Positions 17,211 through 26,903 are shown, counted from the first letter of the stretch. The stretch is 33,467 bases of DNA from an uncultured Selenomonadales bacterium (GCA_900316935.1 ONEW01000026.1:1-33467); one strand, 5' to 3'. Numbers and translations are program-made. The notes: generated by a model from the sequence alone, not told the origin.

Positions 17211-17459
17211 GTACAATTTCATAGGAACGGCAAGGAACGGAAGGAGTACGGATTTTTCAGCCCCCAGAGAGGATGCGGATGGTGCAAGCATCCGGGCGGA
17301 GGTCCGGAAGGTAGTCCGGGAGCCGGAAGGCCGAAGGCGCGGTGCGCTGCGTAAGTCTTCCCGTGCGGTGCGTTAAATCGTCGAGTGCCTTCCCGCGGGA
17401 AGGAATTCAGGTGGTACCACGGTTCAATCGTCCTGTTGCAGCAATGCGGCAGGATTTTT
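17211..17459 (+). promoter_or_regulatory. T-box leader of valS, with antiterminator and terminator
   Basis: Senses uncharged tRNA-Val and allows read-through into valS when it accumulates. The stem I elements AGAGAGGATGCGG and GGTGCAAG are present near 17265-17289. The T-box sequence AGGTGGTACCACGG lies at 17409-17422. The terminator hairpin TCCTG...CAGGA spans 17431-17454, followed by TTTTT. Candidate valine specifier codons are GTC (17302-17304), GTA (17311-17313) and GTC (17314-17316); I cannot choose without folding stem I. Confidence 0.9.
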
Positions 17460-17487
17460 AATTTTCAATACGCAGGAGGAAGAACAA

Positions 17488-20148
17488 ATGGCAGAAGAAC
17501 ACAATATCCCCAAAACTTACGACCCCGCTGCCGTCGAGAAGAAATGGTATAAGTTCTGGGAAGACAATAAGTTGTTCCATGCGGAACCAAAACCGGGCGC
17601 CAAGCCCTTTTCCATCGTCATTCCGCCCCCGAACATCACGGGCCAGCTGCACATGGGCCACGCCCTGGACAACACCCTGCAGGACATCCTGATCCGCTGG
17701 CACCGTATGATGGGCGACAACACCTGCTGGTTCCCCGGTTATGACCATGCCGGCCTGGCCACGCAGATCAAGGTCGAAGAGGAGATCCAGAAGAACGAGG
17801 GGCTGACCCGTTACGACCTGGGCCGCGATGAATTCGTAAAACGGGTCTGGGCCTGGAAGGAGCAGTACAGCCACCGCATCATCGACCAGCTGAAGGCCCT
17901 GGGCGTTTCCTGCGACTGGGACCGCACCCGCTTCACCCTGGATGAAGGCTGTTCCAAGGCCGTCCGCGAAGTCTTCGTGGCCCTCTATGAAAAGGGCCTC
18001 ATCTACCGCGGCACGCGCATCACGAACTGGTGCGTCCACTGCAACACGGCCCTGAGCGACATCGAAGTCGAACACCAGGATGACGCAGGCCATCTGTGGT
18101 ACATCAACTATCCCATCGTGGGCGAACCGGGCCGCTATATCCAGATTGCCACGACGCGCCCCGAAACGATTCCCGGCGATACGGCCGTCGCCGTCAATCC
18201 GAAGGACAAACGCTTTGGCGGCCTGGTGGGCAAAAAGTGCCTGCTGCCGGTCATGAACCGCGAAATGCCGATCATCGCCGACGATTATGTCGACACGGAA
18301 TTCGGCACGGGCGCCGTCAAGATTACGCCGGCCCACGACCCCAACGACTATGAAATGGGCATCCGCCAACACCTCGATACAATCGTCGTCATCGGGAAAG
18401 ACGGCAGGATGACCGCCGAGGCCGGCAAATACGCCGGCATGGACCGCGATGCATGCCGCGAAGCCATCATCCGGGACCTGAAGGACATGGGCCTCCTCGT
18501 CAAGATTGAGGAATGTCCCCACTCCGTCGGCCACTGCCAGCGCTGCGGCCATCCCATTGAAGCCCTGGTCTCCACGCAATGGTTCGTCAAGATGGAGCCG
18601 CTCCTGCAGGCAGCCATGGACTGCGTGAAGGACGGCCGGACGAAGTTCGTGCCCGAACGCTTCACGAAGAACTACCTGGGCTGGATGGAGAACATGCACG
18701 ACTGGTGCATCAGCCGCCAGATCTGGTGGGGCCACCGCATCCCCGTGTGGTACTGCGACGACTGCGGGGCCGAAACCGCATCCCGCACGGACATCGACAC
18801 GTGCCCGAAATGCGGCAGCAGGCACATCCATCAGGACGAAGACGCCCTCGATACGTGGTTCAGTTCCGCCCTGTGGCCTTTCTCCATCATGGGCTGGCCC
18901 GAGGTCAAGGATAACGAGGTCCTCAGACAGTTCTACCCGACGAGCGTGCTCGTCACGGGCTACGACATCATCTTCTTCTGGGTGGCCCGCATGATCATCA
19001 TGGGCATGGAATTCATGAAGGACGTCCCTTTCGGGAAGGTCTTCATCCACGGCCTGGTCCGCGACGACCAGGGCCGCAAGATGTCCAAGTCCCTGGGCAA
19101 CGGCATCGATCCGCTGCAGGTCATCAGCGAATACGGCTGCGACACGCTGCGTTTCATGCTGATCACGGGCAACACGCCGGGCAACGATATGCGCTTCTAT
19201 TGGAGCCGCGTGGAATCGACCCGTAACTTCGCCAACAAGATCTGGAACGCTTCCCGGTTCGCCCTCATGAACCTGGAAGGCTACGATGAAAAGGCGCCGC
19301 GCGCCCCCTACGTCCTGGCAGACAAGTGGATCCTGTCCCGCCTGCAGGACGTAGCCGCCGATGTGACGGGCCTCCTGGACCGGTTCGAACTGGGCGAAGC
19401 CGGCCGCACGATTTATGACTTCATCTGGGGCGAAATCTGCGACTGGTACATTGAAATCGCGAAACCGCGCCTGTACGGCAAGGAAACGCCGGAAGCCCGC
19501 GCTACGGCCCAGTATGTGCTGGTCACCGTCCTGACCGGCGCCATGAAGCTGCTCCATCCGTACATGCCGTTCATTACGGAAGAAATCTACCAGGCCTTGC
19601 CGCACGACTGCAGGAGCATCATGATCAGCCCCTGGCCGGTGGCCGATCCCGCCCTGGTCGACAAAGAGGCCGAAAAGGCGATGGAAGCCATCATGGCCGC
19701 CATCAAGTCCATCCGCGAAATGCGGGCCCAGGTCAATGCCGCACCGGGCAAAAAGGCACCGGCCACCGTGCTCGCCGACGCCAGTCTGAGGGATGTCATC
19801 AAGGCCAACGAAGGCTACTTCCAGCAGCTGGCCGCGGTCGATGACCTGACCGTCCTGCCCCTGGACGCCGCGAAACCGGAAAACGCCATGGCCGCCGTCA
19901 ACAGCGGTGTGGAAGTCTACCTGCCGCTCAAAGGGCTGATCGACGTGGAACTTGAAACGGCCCGCCTGAACAAGGAAAAGGCCGGCCTGGAAAAGGAACT
20001 GAACCGCGTGTCGGGCAAGCTGTCCAACCAGAACTTCCTCGCCAAAGCCCCGGCCGAAGTCGTCGCCAAGGAAAAGGCGAAAGCCGGAGAGTACACGGCG
20101 AAGAAGAAGACCATCGAGGAACGTCTGGCTTACCTGAAGACGCTCTGA
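17488..20148 (+). CDS. valS: Valyl-tRNA synthetase
   Basis: Class I aminoacyl-tRNA synthetase that charges tRNA-Val and edits mischarged threonine. 886 aa, normal for bacteria. The HIGH motif is HMGH (55-58) in PPNITGQLHMGHALDN; KMSKS is at 531-535 followed by LGNGIDP. The editing domain contains TRPETIPGDTAVAV. Cysteine pairs in CPHSVGHCQRCG and WYCDDCG...CPKCG resemble zinc sites in related enzymes. The C-terminal ~70 residues form the usual coiled coil rich in Lys and Glu. AGGAGGA is 7 bases before the ATG. Control is by the T-box immediately upstream. folC starts 10 bases after its stop. Confidence 0.98.
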   Translation: MAEEHNIPKTYDPAAVEKKWYKFWEDNKLFHAEPKPGAKPFSIVIPPPNITGQLHMGHALDNTLQDILIRWHRMMGDNTCWFPGYDHAGLATQIKVEEEIQKNEGLTRYDLGRDEFVKRVWAWKEQYSHRIIDQLKALGVSCDWDRTRFTLDEGCSKAVREVFVALYEKGLIYRGTRITNWCVHCNTALSDIEVEHQDDAGHLWYINYPIVGEPGRYIQIATTRPETIPGDTAVAVNPKDKRFGGLVGKKCLLPVMNREMPIIADDYVDTEFGTGAVKITPAHDPNDYEMGIRQHLDTIVVIGKDGRMTAEAGKYAGMDRDACREAIIRDLKDMGLLVKIEECPHSVGHCQRCGHPIEALVSTQWFVKMEPLLQAAMDCVKDGRTKFVPERFTKNYLGWMENMHDWCISRQIWWGHRIPVWYCDDCGAETASRTDIDTCPKCGSRHIHQDEDALDTWFSSALWPFSIMGWPEVKDNEVLRQFYPTSVLVTGYDIIFFWVARMIIMGMEFMKDVPFGKVFIHGLVRDDQGRKMSKSLGNGIDPLQVISEYGCDTLRFMLITGNTPGNDMRFYWSRVESTRNFANKIWNASRFALMNLEGYDEKAPRAPYVLADKWILSRLQDVAADVTGLLDRFELGEAGRTIYDFIWGEICDWYIEIAKPRLYGKETPEARATAQYVLVTVLTGAMKLLHPYMPFITEEIYQALPHDCRSIMISPWPVADPALVDKEAEKAMEAIMAAIKSIREMRAQVNAAPGKKAPATVLADASLRDVIKANEGYFQQLAAVDDLTVLPLDAAKPENAMAAVNSGVEVYLPLKGLIDVELETARLNKEKAGLEKELNRVSGKLSNQNFLAKAPAEVVAKEKAKAGEYTAKKKTIEERLAYLKTL

Positions 20149-20158
20149 GGAATGCATC

Positions 20159-21454
20159 ATGAACTATGAAGAAAGTATCGCCTATCTCGACAGCCTGGGC
20201 CGGTTCGGAATCCGCCTGGGCATGGACCGCATCAAGCAGCTGCTGTTCGTGCTGGGCCATCCGGAAAACCAGATCCGCACCATCCATGTGGCCGGGACGA
20301 ACGGCAAGGGCAGCGTGTCTTCGATGATTACGGACATTCTGCGCCATGCCGGCCTGCACGTGGGCAAGTTCACATCGCCCCACCTGGTCAAGTACAACGA
20401 GCGCATCCAGCTCGACGGAGAGGACATCGGCGACGCGGAATTCGCCGAAGTGCTGACCCGCGTGCGGGGATTCGCCGACGACCTGGTGAAAAACGGGGCC
20501 TGCGAACAGCCGACGCAGTTTGAAATCCTCACGGCGGCGGCCTTTCATTATTTCGCCCTGCAGCATGTGGACTACGCCGTCATCGAAGTCGGCCTCGGCG
20601 GCCTCTGGGATTCGACGAACCTCATCAAGCCCGTCGTATCGGTCATCACCAACGTGGCCCTGGACCACACGAAGGTCCTCGGCAAGACGCTGGAGGAGAT
20701 TGCCCTGCAGAAGGCGGGCATCATCAAAGAGAAGGTACCCGTCGTGACGGGCGCGGCCGGCAACGCCCTGGGACCCATCCAGGTCATGAGCGCCTTCAAG
20801 CAGGCACCGCTCTACGTGTACGGCCGGTCGTTCCACGGGGAAGAAATCACGAGCTCCATGGACGGGCAGGTCTTCCGTCTCTGTGCAGGTACGAACTACG
20901 TATCGGAATACTCCATCCGCCTGCCCGGCGCCCACCAGATCCGCAACGCCTGCGTGGCCATCGTGGCGGCAAAGATTGTCTCGAAAGGCGATCCGCGCGT
21001 CACCGAAGCGGACCTGCACGCCGGCGTGGCCGGAACGGTCTGGCCCGGCCGCCTGGAACGCATCCTGGTCCGGCCCGACGTCATCCTGGACGGGGCGCAC
21101 AATCCGGACGGGGCGCAGGCCCTGCGGGATGCCCTCGATAAATTCTATCCGGGAAAACCCGTCCATTTCGTGTTCGGCATGATGGGCGACAAGGCCGTGT
21201 CCGAAGTCGTCCGCATCCTCATCCGGCCGGAAGACAAGGTCTGTACCGTACGGGCCGATGACGGCCCCCGCGCGGCGGAGGCAGTGGAACTGGCGAACCT
21301 GATCGGACCGCAGGCCCGCCCCTTCGACGACGTGGGCGAAGCCTGGGATCAGGCCCTGGCCGACGCCGGCAGCGACGGGCTGGTGGTGGTCGGCGGTTCC
21401 CTCTATCTTGTGGGAACCTTTAAAGGCATGCTGCTCCGGCGCAGCGCCAGTTAA
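20159..21454 (+). CDS. folC: Bifunctional folylpolyglutamate synthase / dihydrofolate synthase
   Basis: Adds glutamate to dihydropteroate and to folates in the cytoplasm; the Mur ligase-like fold binds ATP. 431 aa. The P-loop reads GTNGKGSVSSM (about 47-57); the folate loop region is FTSPHLVKYNERIQ; the central QFEILTAAAFHYF and VEVGLGG-like VIEVGLGGLWDSTN motifs are present; the C-terminal domain starts with ILDGAHNPDGA. Whether it has both activities cannot be told by eye. It lies 10 bases after valS with GAGGAA overlapping the valS stop, so the two are probably co-transcribed under T-box control, as often seen for valS-folC pairs. Confidence 0.95.
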   Translation: MNYEESIAYLDSLGRFGIRLGMDRIKQLLFVLGHPENQIRTIHVAGTNGKGSVSSMITDILRHAGLHVGKFTSPHLVKYNERIQLDGEDIGDAEFAEVLTRVRGFADDLVKNGACEQPTQFEILTAAAFHYFALQHVDYAVIEVGLGGLWDSTNLIKPVVSVITNVALDHTKVLGKTLEEIALQKAGIIKEKVPVVTGAAGNALGPIQVMSAFKQAPLYVYGRSFHGEEITSSMDGQVFRLCAGTNYVSEYSIRLPGAHQIRNACVAIVAAKIVSKGDPRVTEADLHAGVAGTVWPGRLERILVRPDVILDGAHNPDGAQALRDALDKFYPGKPVHFVFGMMGDKAVSEVVRILIRPEDKVCTVRADDGPRAAEAVELANLIGPQARPFDDVGEAWDQALADAGSDGLVVVGGSLYLVGTFKGMLLRRSAS

Positions 21455-21540
21455 AATTCAACATCATATTAAATGAAGGAAGTTGAAAGTGCGGAAAGTG
21501 CGGAACCCGGGCTGACCGGGACGGCAACAGGGAGAAGGAA

Positions 21541-22923
21541 ATGGACCAATCCGCGATGTCACAGGATACAAAAGGATACGGACGGATGCAGAATCTGCTG
21601 TTGATTCTGGCTGCCTGCATCGCCATCGACCAGACCCTCCTGAGCGTACTCGTCCTGGCGGCCCTGCTGCACGGCCTTTATCTTGCGTGGCAGGAACGGA
21701 ACGGGAAGCGGCGGATCCGGACCTGGCCGAAAGGGCTGAAGTACCTGCTGCTGCTGCTTTTGGCCGACGGGTACGCGTCCCTGCACAACCCGCTCGTTAC
21801 GCACGAAGCCGTCGTCACTTTCAACTTTTTCTATGTTGTCGGTCAGTACACGGCCATCGTATGGCTCTTCACCCGGTTCGGCAATCTGTTTGCCGGCCGG
21901 CCCGATCCCTTTGCCGGAGGCCTTTCCGGACCGGCGGAAGGGCAGGGGGATGCCGGCGGGGCCGGGCGGTCGTTCGGGGACGTCTTCCGTTCCCAGCCGT
22001 TTCCCCTGCGCGTGCTGCGCGTCCTCGGCTGGGTGGCGCTTGTCGTGCTGGCGGGCGGCGTGCTCCAGCACTTTTTCGGCGGCGCTACGGACGCCGTCTG
22101 GGTCGACCGGACAGCCAATCCCCTGTTGAAGACCCGCATTTTTTCCACCTGGGAAAACCCGAACATCCTGGCAGGCTACCTGTGTGTCGTGGCGGCTTAC
22201 GTCATGAGCTACATCAGCGTCGTGAAGGAAAGCCGGCGGCGCTGGATCCTCTGCGGCATCCTGCTGGTGACCCTGCTCTGCCAGGTCTACACCTTTTCGC
22301 GCGGGTTCTGGGCCGCCATGGCCGCCGAGGTCCTGGCCTTCGTCCTCCTGTTCTACCGGAGGGGCATCCTCTTCCTCCTCGGCGCAGGGGCCGCCGGGGG
22401 AGCCCTGGCAGGGCCTGCCGTGTGGCAGCGCCTGGCGACGCTGAAGGACATTACGGCCGACTCGTCCGCCGCCATGCGCCTGGCCTACATCGAGATTGCC
22501 GGGGCCATCGTCAGGGACCATCCGCTGGGCATCGGCTGGTACAATTACCGCTACGTGTTCCCGGAATACGACTACTACTTCAGGAATCCCGATGTCATCA
22601 TGTACCACTGCCACAACCTGTTCCTGAATTTCGCCGCGGAACTCGGCCTGCAGGGGGTCGTCCTTTTCGGGGCGGCCTGGATCTTCTTCCTCGTGCTGGC
22701 GTGGCAGCTGCACCGGTCGGGGCGCTTCCTCTGGATGAAGGCCATGGGGCGGGGGTACCTGCTCATGTCCCTGGGCATCTTCGTCGGGGGACTGGGGGAC
22801 CACGTCTTCTTCAACGTACGCATGGGTGCCCTCTTCTGGCTGCTCAGTACGCTGCTCATCCTGACCCGGCAGTACGGTCTCTATGTTCCGGGACCTGCTG
22901 AGGCAGGAAAAGTAGAAAAATGA
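21541..22923 (+). CDS. O-antigen ligase / polymerase family membrane protein
   Basis: Predicted polytopic membrane protein of the Wzy/WaaL superfamily (PF04932-like, COG3307), 460 aa with about ten or more hydrophobic segments. The family signature region is around residues 250-270 (VYTFSRGFWAAMAAEVLAF), followed by a large periplasmic loop with HPLGIGWYNYRYVFPEYDYY and YHCHNLFLNFAAELG, whose conserved His and Asn are typical. Relatives join glycans to lipid A core or polymerise surface sugars; an outer membrane is expected in Negativicutes, so such a role is plausible. No glycosyltransferases are next to it. GGAG is 6 bases before the ATG. It is 86 bases after folC and ends at a strong terminator. 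Confidence 0.85.
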   Translation: MDQSAMSQDTKGYGRMQNLLLILAACIAIDQTLLSVLVLAALLHGLYLAWQERNGKRRIRTWPKGLKYLLLLLLADGYASLHNPLVTHEAVVTFNFFYVVGQYTAIVWLFTRFGNLFAGRPDPFAGGLSGPAEGQGDAGGAGRSFGDVFRSQPFPLRVLRVLGWVALVVLAGGVLQHFFGGATDAVWVDRTANPLLKTRIFSTWENPNILAGYLCVVAAYVMSYISVVKESRRRWILCGILLVTLLCQVYTFSRGFWAAMAAEVLAFVLLFYRRGILFLLGAGAAGGALAGPAVWQRLATLKDITADSSAAMRLAYIEIAGAIVRDHPLGIGWYNYRYVFPEYDYYFRNPDVIMYHCHNLFLNFAAELGLQGVVLFGAAWIFFLVLAWQLHRSGRFLWMKAMGRGYLLMSLGIFVGGLGDHVFFNVRMGALFWLLSTLLILTRQYGLYVPGPAEAGKVEK

Positions 22924-22978
22924 AGAAAAGTAAGGAAAAACTGAACGGAAAAATCAATATCCGCGTAAAATTTACCGT

Positions 22979-23026
22979 GAAGAAGGCAGGTTTTGACAAA
23001 AAAACCGCCTTCTTCCTATTTTTTTT
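22979..23026 (+). terminator. Terminator after the ligase gene
   Basis: Stem GAAGAAGGC plus GGTTTT (22979-22994, one bulged A) pairs with AAAACC plus GCCTTCTTC (23001-23015), then CTATTTTTTTT. Confidence 0.9.
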
Positions 23027-23202
23027 AAAAACTTTGCAGGAAAGAGCGATAGGGATGTCGTATCTTAACGATAAGAATGTGTTGGGGGCAGGTATGCCCT
23101 TTACGTGGCGGGATGTTTTCCAAGGACATTCCGGTCCGCGCAAAAAAAGCGTGACGGGTTCCTGGATTTTTCATGATTCTGTTAGCTTTTTATCACTTTC
23201 TG
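23027..23202. other. Spacer, no gene recognised
   Basis: Lies between the ligase terminator and the CoA-transferase promoter. A 51-codon frame from ATG 23055 to 23210 exists but has a poor ribosome site, ends inside the -10 box and matches nothing I know. Confidence 0.4.
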
Positions 23203-23211
23203 TGCTATAAT
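23203..23211 (+). promoter_or_regulatory. Extended -10 promoter of the CoA-transferase gene
   Basis: TGCTATAAT (TATAAT at 23206-23211); the -35 (TTAGCT, 23182-23187) is weak. The promoter at 33152 has the same TGCTATAAT. Confidence 0.7.
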
Positions 23212-23217
23212 GGACGT

Positions 23218-23433
23218 GGGCTTGAATGCGATTGCAATGCGCCTTGAGGTGGTCTCGGGGAATGTTACAGTCTCACCTGTTTGTTCGTAAAATTAACGAA
23301 AAAATGTCAAGCCTGGCACCATCTGCAATTACCTGGTGCGCAATCAGGATACGGGTTGCGTTTCAGGTTTGTGTTTTACCCGCATGTCCATGCGGAAAAA
23401 TTCCTATCAAATTTTAAGGAGGAAGGTAAAATT
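23218..23433 (+). promoter_or_regulatory. Long structured leader of the CoA-transferase gene
   Basis: About 215 bases of untranslated leader. Hairpins: TTCGT/ACGAA (23284-23288, 23296-23300), GCACCA/TGGTGC (23316-23321, 23334-23339), CCGCAT/ATGCGG (23380-23385, 23390-23395). I do not recognise a known riboswitch, and no T-tract terminator is seen. Confidence 0.5.
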
Positions 23434-24975
23434 ATGGATGTGAATGACATTAAAGATCGTATCGAGTGTGCTGCCGCTTTAGCAAAAGTCACGACTGCCG
23501 AAGCTGCTGCCGAGTACATTAAGGACGACATGAACGTCGGTGTCTCCGGCTTCACCCCGTCCGGCTATCCGAAAGCCGTACCCCTGGCTCTGGCAGCCAA
23601 GGTAAAGGCTGGCGCAAAGATCAAGATCAACCTCTATACCGGTGCTTCCGTTGGTCCGGAACTGGATGGCGAACTGGCCAAAGCCGGCGCTATCAATCGC
23701 CGTGCCCCTTACCAGACCAACAAAGATATGCGTAACGCTATCAACAACGACGAAATCAAATATACCGAAATGCATCTGTCCATGTCCGCCCAGAACATCC
23801 GCTACGGCTTCCTGCCGAACCGCCGCGGCATCGATCTGGCCATCATGGAAGTCTGCAAGATCAAGGACCTGGGCAATGGCCAGGTAGGCCTGGTTCCGAC
23901 GACCGCCGTCGGCAACAGCCCGTCTTATGTACAGACCGCCAAACAGGTCATCGTCGAAGTCAACACGACCCAGCCGGTGGAACTGGAAGGCATGCATGAC
24001 CTGTTCGTTCCGCTGGATCCGCCGAACCGCAAACCCATCATGATCGAACATCCCTGGGACCGCATCGGCACCGATTACGTTGCTTGCCCGCTGGACAAGA
24101 TCGTAGCCATCGTTCCCTGCGACATCACCGATAAGACCCGTCCTCTGGGCGCTATCGACGATGACGCGAAGCATATGGGCCAGAACCTGGTCGCCTTCTT
24201 CAAGAAGGAAGTGGCGGAAGGCCGTCTGCCGAAGAACCTGCTGCCGCTGCAGTCCGGCGTAGGCTCCGTAGCCAACGCCGTCATCAACGGCCTGGTGAAC
24301 TCCGAATTCGAACACCTGACGGTTTACACCGAAGTCATCCAGGACGGCATGTTCGACCTGATCGACGCCGGCAAACTGGATATCGCTTCCGGCACGTCCC
24401 TGAGCCCGTCTCCGGAATGCCTGAAGAAGTTCTATGCGAACCTGGACAAATACAAACCGCATCTGCTGCTCCGGCCGCAGGAAATTTCCAACAATCCCGA
24501 AGTTTCCCGCCGCATCGGTGTCATTGCCATGAACACGGCCATCGAAGTCGATATCTACGGCAACGTCAACAGCACGCACATCTGCGGCAGCAGACTGATG
24601 AACGGTGTCGGTGGTTCCGGTGACTTCGCACGTTCCGGCTTCCTGACCGTATTCTTCACGAACTCCCTGGCCAAGGACGGCAAGATCAGTTCCGTGGTTC
24701 CGTTCTGCTCCCATATCGACCATCCGTCCAACGACGTCGACGTCATCGTTTCCGAACGCGGCGTGGCGGACCTGCGTGGCCTGAGCCCGAAGGAAAGGGC
24801 AGTCGAAATCATCGACAAGATCGCCAACCCGAAATACCAGCCGCTGCTGAAGGACTACTTCGACCGCGCCTGCGCGGCTTCCAAGGTTGCCAAGACCATG
24901 GATTGCCCGCATCTGCTGGATGAAGCGTTCAGCTTCCATACCAGATTCCTGAAGACCGGCACGATGGAAAAATAA
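23434..24975 (+). CDS. Acetyl-CoA hydrolase/transferase family protein, probably propionyl-CoA:succinate CoA-transferase
   Basis: Moves CoA between acyl-CoA and a free acid through a glutamyl-CoA thioester intermediate. 513 aa, the length of the succinate CoA-transferases related to Cat1, AarC and ScpC. The probable catalytic residue is Glu300 in VYTEVIQDG; the glycine-rich SGVGSVANAVINGL (about 278-291) and GVGGSGDFARSG (about 391-402) fit the CoA site. The start at 23434 follows AAGGAGGAAGG; the frame is open to 23281 but that would translate the leader hairpins. The substrate pair is inferred from the neighbours: mutase, epimerase and decarboxylase for succinate to propionate. Acetate could also be used. 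Codon use leans to GCT/GTT/CGT less than in the genes that follow. Confidence 0.9.
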   Translation: MDVNDIKDRIECAAALAKVTTAEAAAEYIKDDMNVGVSGFTPSGYPKAVPLALAAKVKAGAKIKINLYTGASVGPELDGELAKAGAINRRAPYQTNKDMRNAINNDEIKYTEMHLSMSAQNIRYGFLPNRRGIDLAIMEVCKIKDLGNGQVGLVPTTAVGNSPSYVQTAKQVIVEVNTTQPVELEGMHDLFVPLDPPNRKPIMIEHPWDRIGTDYVACPLDKIVAIVPCDITDKTRPLGAIDDDAKHMGQNLVAFFKKEVAEGRLPKNLLPLQSGVGSVANAVINGLVNSEFEHLTVYTEVIQDGMFDLIDAGKLDIASGTSLSPSPECLKKFYANLDKYKPHLLLRPQEISNNPEVSRRIGVIAMNTAIEVDIYGNVNSTHICGSRLMNGVGGSGDFARSGFLTVFFTNSLAKDGKISSVVPFCSHIDHPSNDVDVIVSERGVADLRGLSPKERAVEIIDKIANPKYQPLLKDYFDRACAASKVAKTMDCPHLLDEAFSFHTRFLKTGTMEK

Positions 24976-24979
24976 TCCG

Positions 24980-25009
24980 TCCGCAAAGCCGATTTGATGC
25001 GGATTTAAC
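24980..25009 (+). terminator. Weak terminator after the CoA-transferase gene
   Basis: TCCGCA/TGCGGA (24980-24985, 24998-25003) followed by TTT. Probably partial. Confidence 0.35.
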
Positions 25010-25038
25010 TTGAATTAATTTGTAAAAAGGTTTACAAT
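25010..25038 (+). promoter_or_regulatory. Promoter of the methylmalonyl-CoA mutase operon
   Basis: TTGAAT (25010-25015) and TACAAT (25033-25038), 17 bases apart. Confidence 0.7.
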
Positions 25039-25044
25039 TGTAAC

Positions 25045-25215
25045 CGGTGAGGCCGCGGTTTCCGCGGCTCTCCCGGGTACATGTGACCTTCCTTTCGTTG
25101 ACATGATCCGTCCGGATCTTGCCATAAACCGTCCACGACGGGCACTCTCACCATAGCGTGGAAATGTCCACTCCATGCTGTGAAAACACTTTATATTTTT
25201 AAGGAGGATTTGAGA
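25045..25215 (+). promoter_or_regulatory. Structured leader of the mutase gene
   Basis: About 170 bases. Local hairpins include CCGCGG/CCGCGG with a TTT loop, GATCC/GGATC, and GTGGA/TCCAC inside CATAGC/GCTGTG close to the ribosome site. GGTGAG near its start is complementary to CTCACC near 25150, which could close the whole structure. It does not match the cobalamin riboswitch seen at 14595. Confidence 0.45.
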
Positions 25216-26865
25216 ATGGCAAATGAAACTCTGAAAGCGGGATTTGACAAGTACATGGCTGAAGCCGATGCTAAATGTGCCAAATTCCCGGAACGCGCTA
25301 ACCTGGAACCCAACCGTCTGTACACCCCGTTGGATCTGGAAGGCTTCGATTACGAACGTGATCTGGGCTTCCCCGGCGAATATCCTTACACCCGTGGCGT
25401 ACAGCCCACGATGTATCGCGGCCGTTTCTGGACCATGCGTATGTACGCTGGCTTCTCCACTGCCGAAGAATCCAACAAGCGTTATCGTTACCTGCTGGCT
25501 AACGGTGGCAGCGGCCTGTCCTGCGCATTCGACCTGCCGACCCAGATCGGTTATGATTCCACCGATCCGATGGCTGAAGGCGAAGTTGGCAAGGTAGGCG
25601 TTGCGATTGACTCCCTGGCTGATATGGAAATCCTGTTCGACCAGATCCAGCTGGACAAAGTTTCCACCTCCATGACCATCAATGCTCCGGCTTCCGTACT
25701 GCTGTGCATGTACATCGCCGTAGCCAAGAAGCAGGGCGTTCCCCAGGAAGCACTGCGCGGCACCATTCAGAACGATATCCTGAAGGAATACGCTGCCCGC
25801 GGCACCTACATCTTCCCGCCGAAACCGTCCATGCGTCTGATCACCAACATCTTTGAATATTGCTCCAAGTACGTTCCGAAATGGAACACCATCTCCATTT
25901 CCGGCTACCATATCCGTGAAGCAGGCTCCACCGCTGCTCAGGAAATCGCCTTCACCATCGCCGACGGCATCGCTTATGTAGAAGCTGCCCTGAAAGCCGG
26001 CATGGACGTCGACGCTTTCGCTGGCCGTCTGTCCTTCTTCTGGAATGCCCACAACAACGTATTGGAAGAAGTTGCCAAGTTCCGTGCTTCCCGCCGCGTA
26101 TGGGCGAAAGTCATGAAGGAACGCTTCCATGCAAAGAAAGCGAAATCCATGATGCTGCGCTTCCATACCCAGACCGCTGGTTCCATGCTGACCGCTCAGC
26201 AGCCGAACAACAACATCGTCCGTGTTGCTCTGCAGACCGCTGCCGCTGTTATGGGTGGCACCCAGTCCCTGCACACGAACTCCAAAGACGAAGCACTGGC
26301 TCTGCCGACGACTGAATCCGTTACCATCGCTCTGCGCACGCAGCAGATCGTTGCTTACGAATCCGGCCTGGCTGACACCATTGACCCGCTGGGCGGCTCC
26401 TACTATGTAGAAGCTCTGACCAACAAACTGGAAAAAGAATGCTGGGAATACATCAACAAGATTGATGAAATCGGTGGCGCTCCGGAAGCTATCGCCAAGG
26501 GCTACATCCAGAAAGAGATCCAGGATTCCGCTTACAAATGGCAGATGGACGTTGAAGCCGGCCGTCGCGTAATCGTCGGCGTCAACAAGTTCACTCAGGA
26601 AGAAGAACCTCCGAAGAACCTGCTCCGCGTTGACGGCTCCGTTGGCAAACTGCAGGCTGAAAAGATCGCCAAAGTTAAAGCTACCCGTGACAACGCCAAG
26701 GTTAAAGAAACCCTGGATGCTCTGGAAAAGGCTTGCCATGAAGACGAATCCACCAACCTGGTTCCGTTCATCCTGGCTGCTGTTGAAGCTTACGCAACCG
26801 AAGGCGAAATCTGCGGCGTAATGCGTAAAGTATTCGGCGAATTCAAAGCTCACACTGCTCTTTAA
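25216..26865 (+). CDS. mcmA: Methylmalonyl-CoA mutase, large catalytic subunit (split type)
   Basis: Isomerises succinyl-CoA and (R)-methylmalonyl-CoA with adenosylcobalamin. 549 aa: only the substrate-binding TIM-barrel half; the B12-binding half is the next gene. The residues that define a methylmalonyl rather than isobutyryl mutase are present: Tyr77 in RMYAGFST, Gln185 in TIQND and Arg195 in ARGTY (matching Tyr89, Gln197 and Arg207 of the Propionibacterium enzyme; isobutyryl mutases have Phe and Gln at the first and last). [15 protein letters not shown] and [11 protein letters not shown] are family hallmarks. ATG 25216 follows AAGGAGG; the frame opens 12 codons earlier at a GTG without a site. 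Codons are strongly biased to GCT, GTT and CGT, suggesting very high expression. Confidence 0.97.
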   Translation: MANETLKAGFDKYMAEADAKCAKFPERANLEPNRLYTPLDLEGFDYERDLGFPGEYPYTRGVQPTMYRGRFWTMRMYAGFSTAEESNKRYRYLLANGGSGLSCAFDLPTQIGYDSTDPMAEGEVGKVGVAIDSLADMEILFDQIQLDKVSTSMTINAPASVLLCMYIAVAKKQGVPQEALRGTIQNDILKEYAARGTYIFPPKPSMRLITNIFEYCSKYVPKWNTISISGYHIREAGSTAAQEIAFTIADGIAYVEAALKAGMDVDAFAGRLSFFWNAHNNVLEEVAKFRASRRVWAKVMKERFHAKKAKSMMLRFHTQTAGSMLTAQQPNNNIVRVALQTAAAVMGGTQSLHTNSKDEALALPTTESVTIALRTQQIVAYESGLADTIDPLGGSYYVEALTNKLEKECWEYINKIDEIGGAPEAIAKGYIQKEIQDSAYKWQMDVEAGRRVIVGVNKFTQEEEPPKNLLRVDGSVGKLQAEKIAKVKATRDNAKVKETLDALEKACHEDESTNLVPFILAAVEAYATEGEICGVMRKVFGEFKAHTAL

Positions 26866-26903
26866 TTTGACGAAAAATAACTTTTGACGGAGGTAATATA
26901 CAA

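Noticed and set aside
22920..23210. 96-codon frame after the ligase gene, and its internal 51-codon part
   Set aside because: It crosses the ligase terminator and ends in the -10 box of the next promoter; no convincing ribosome site.
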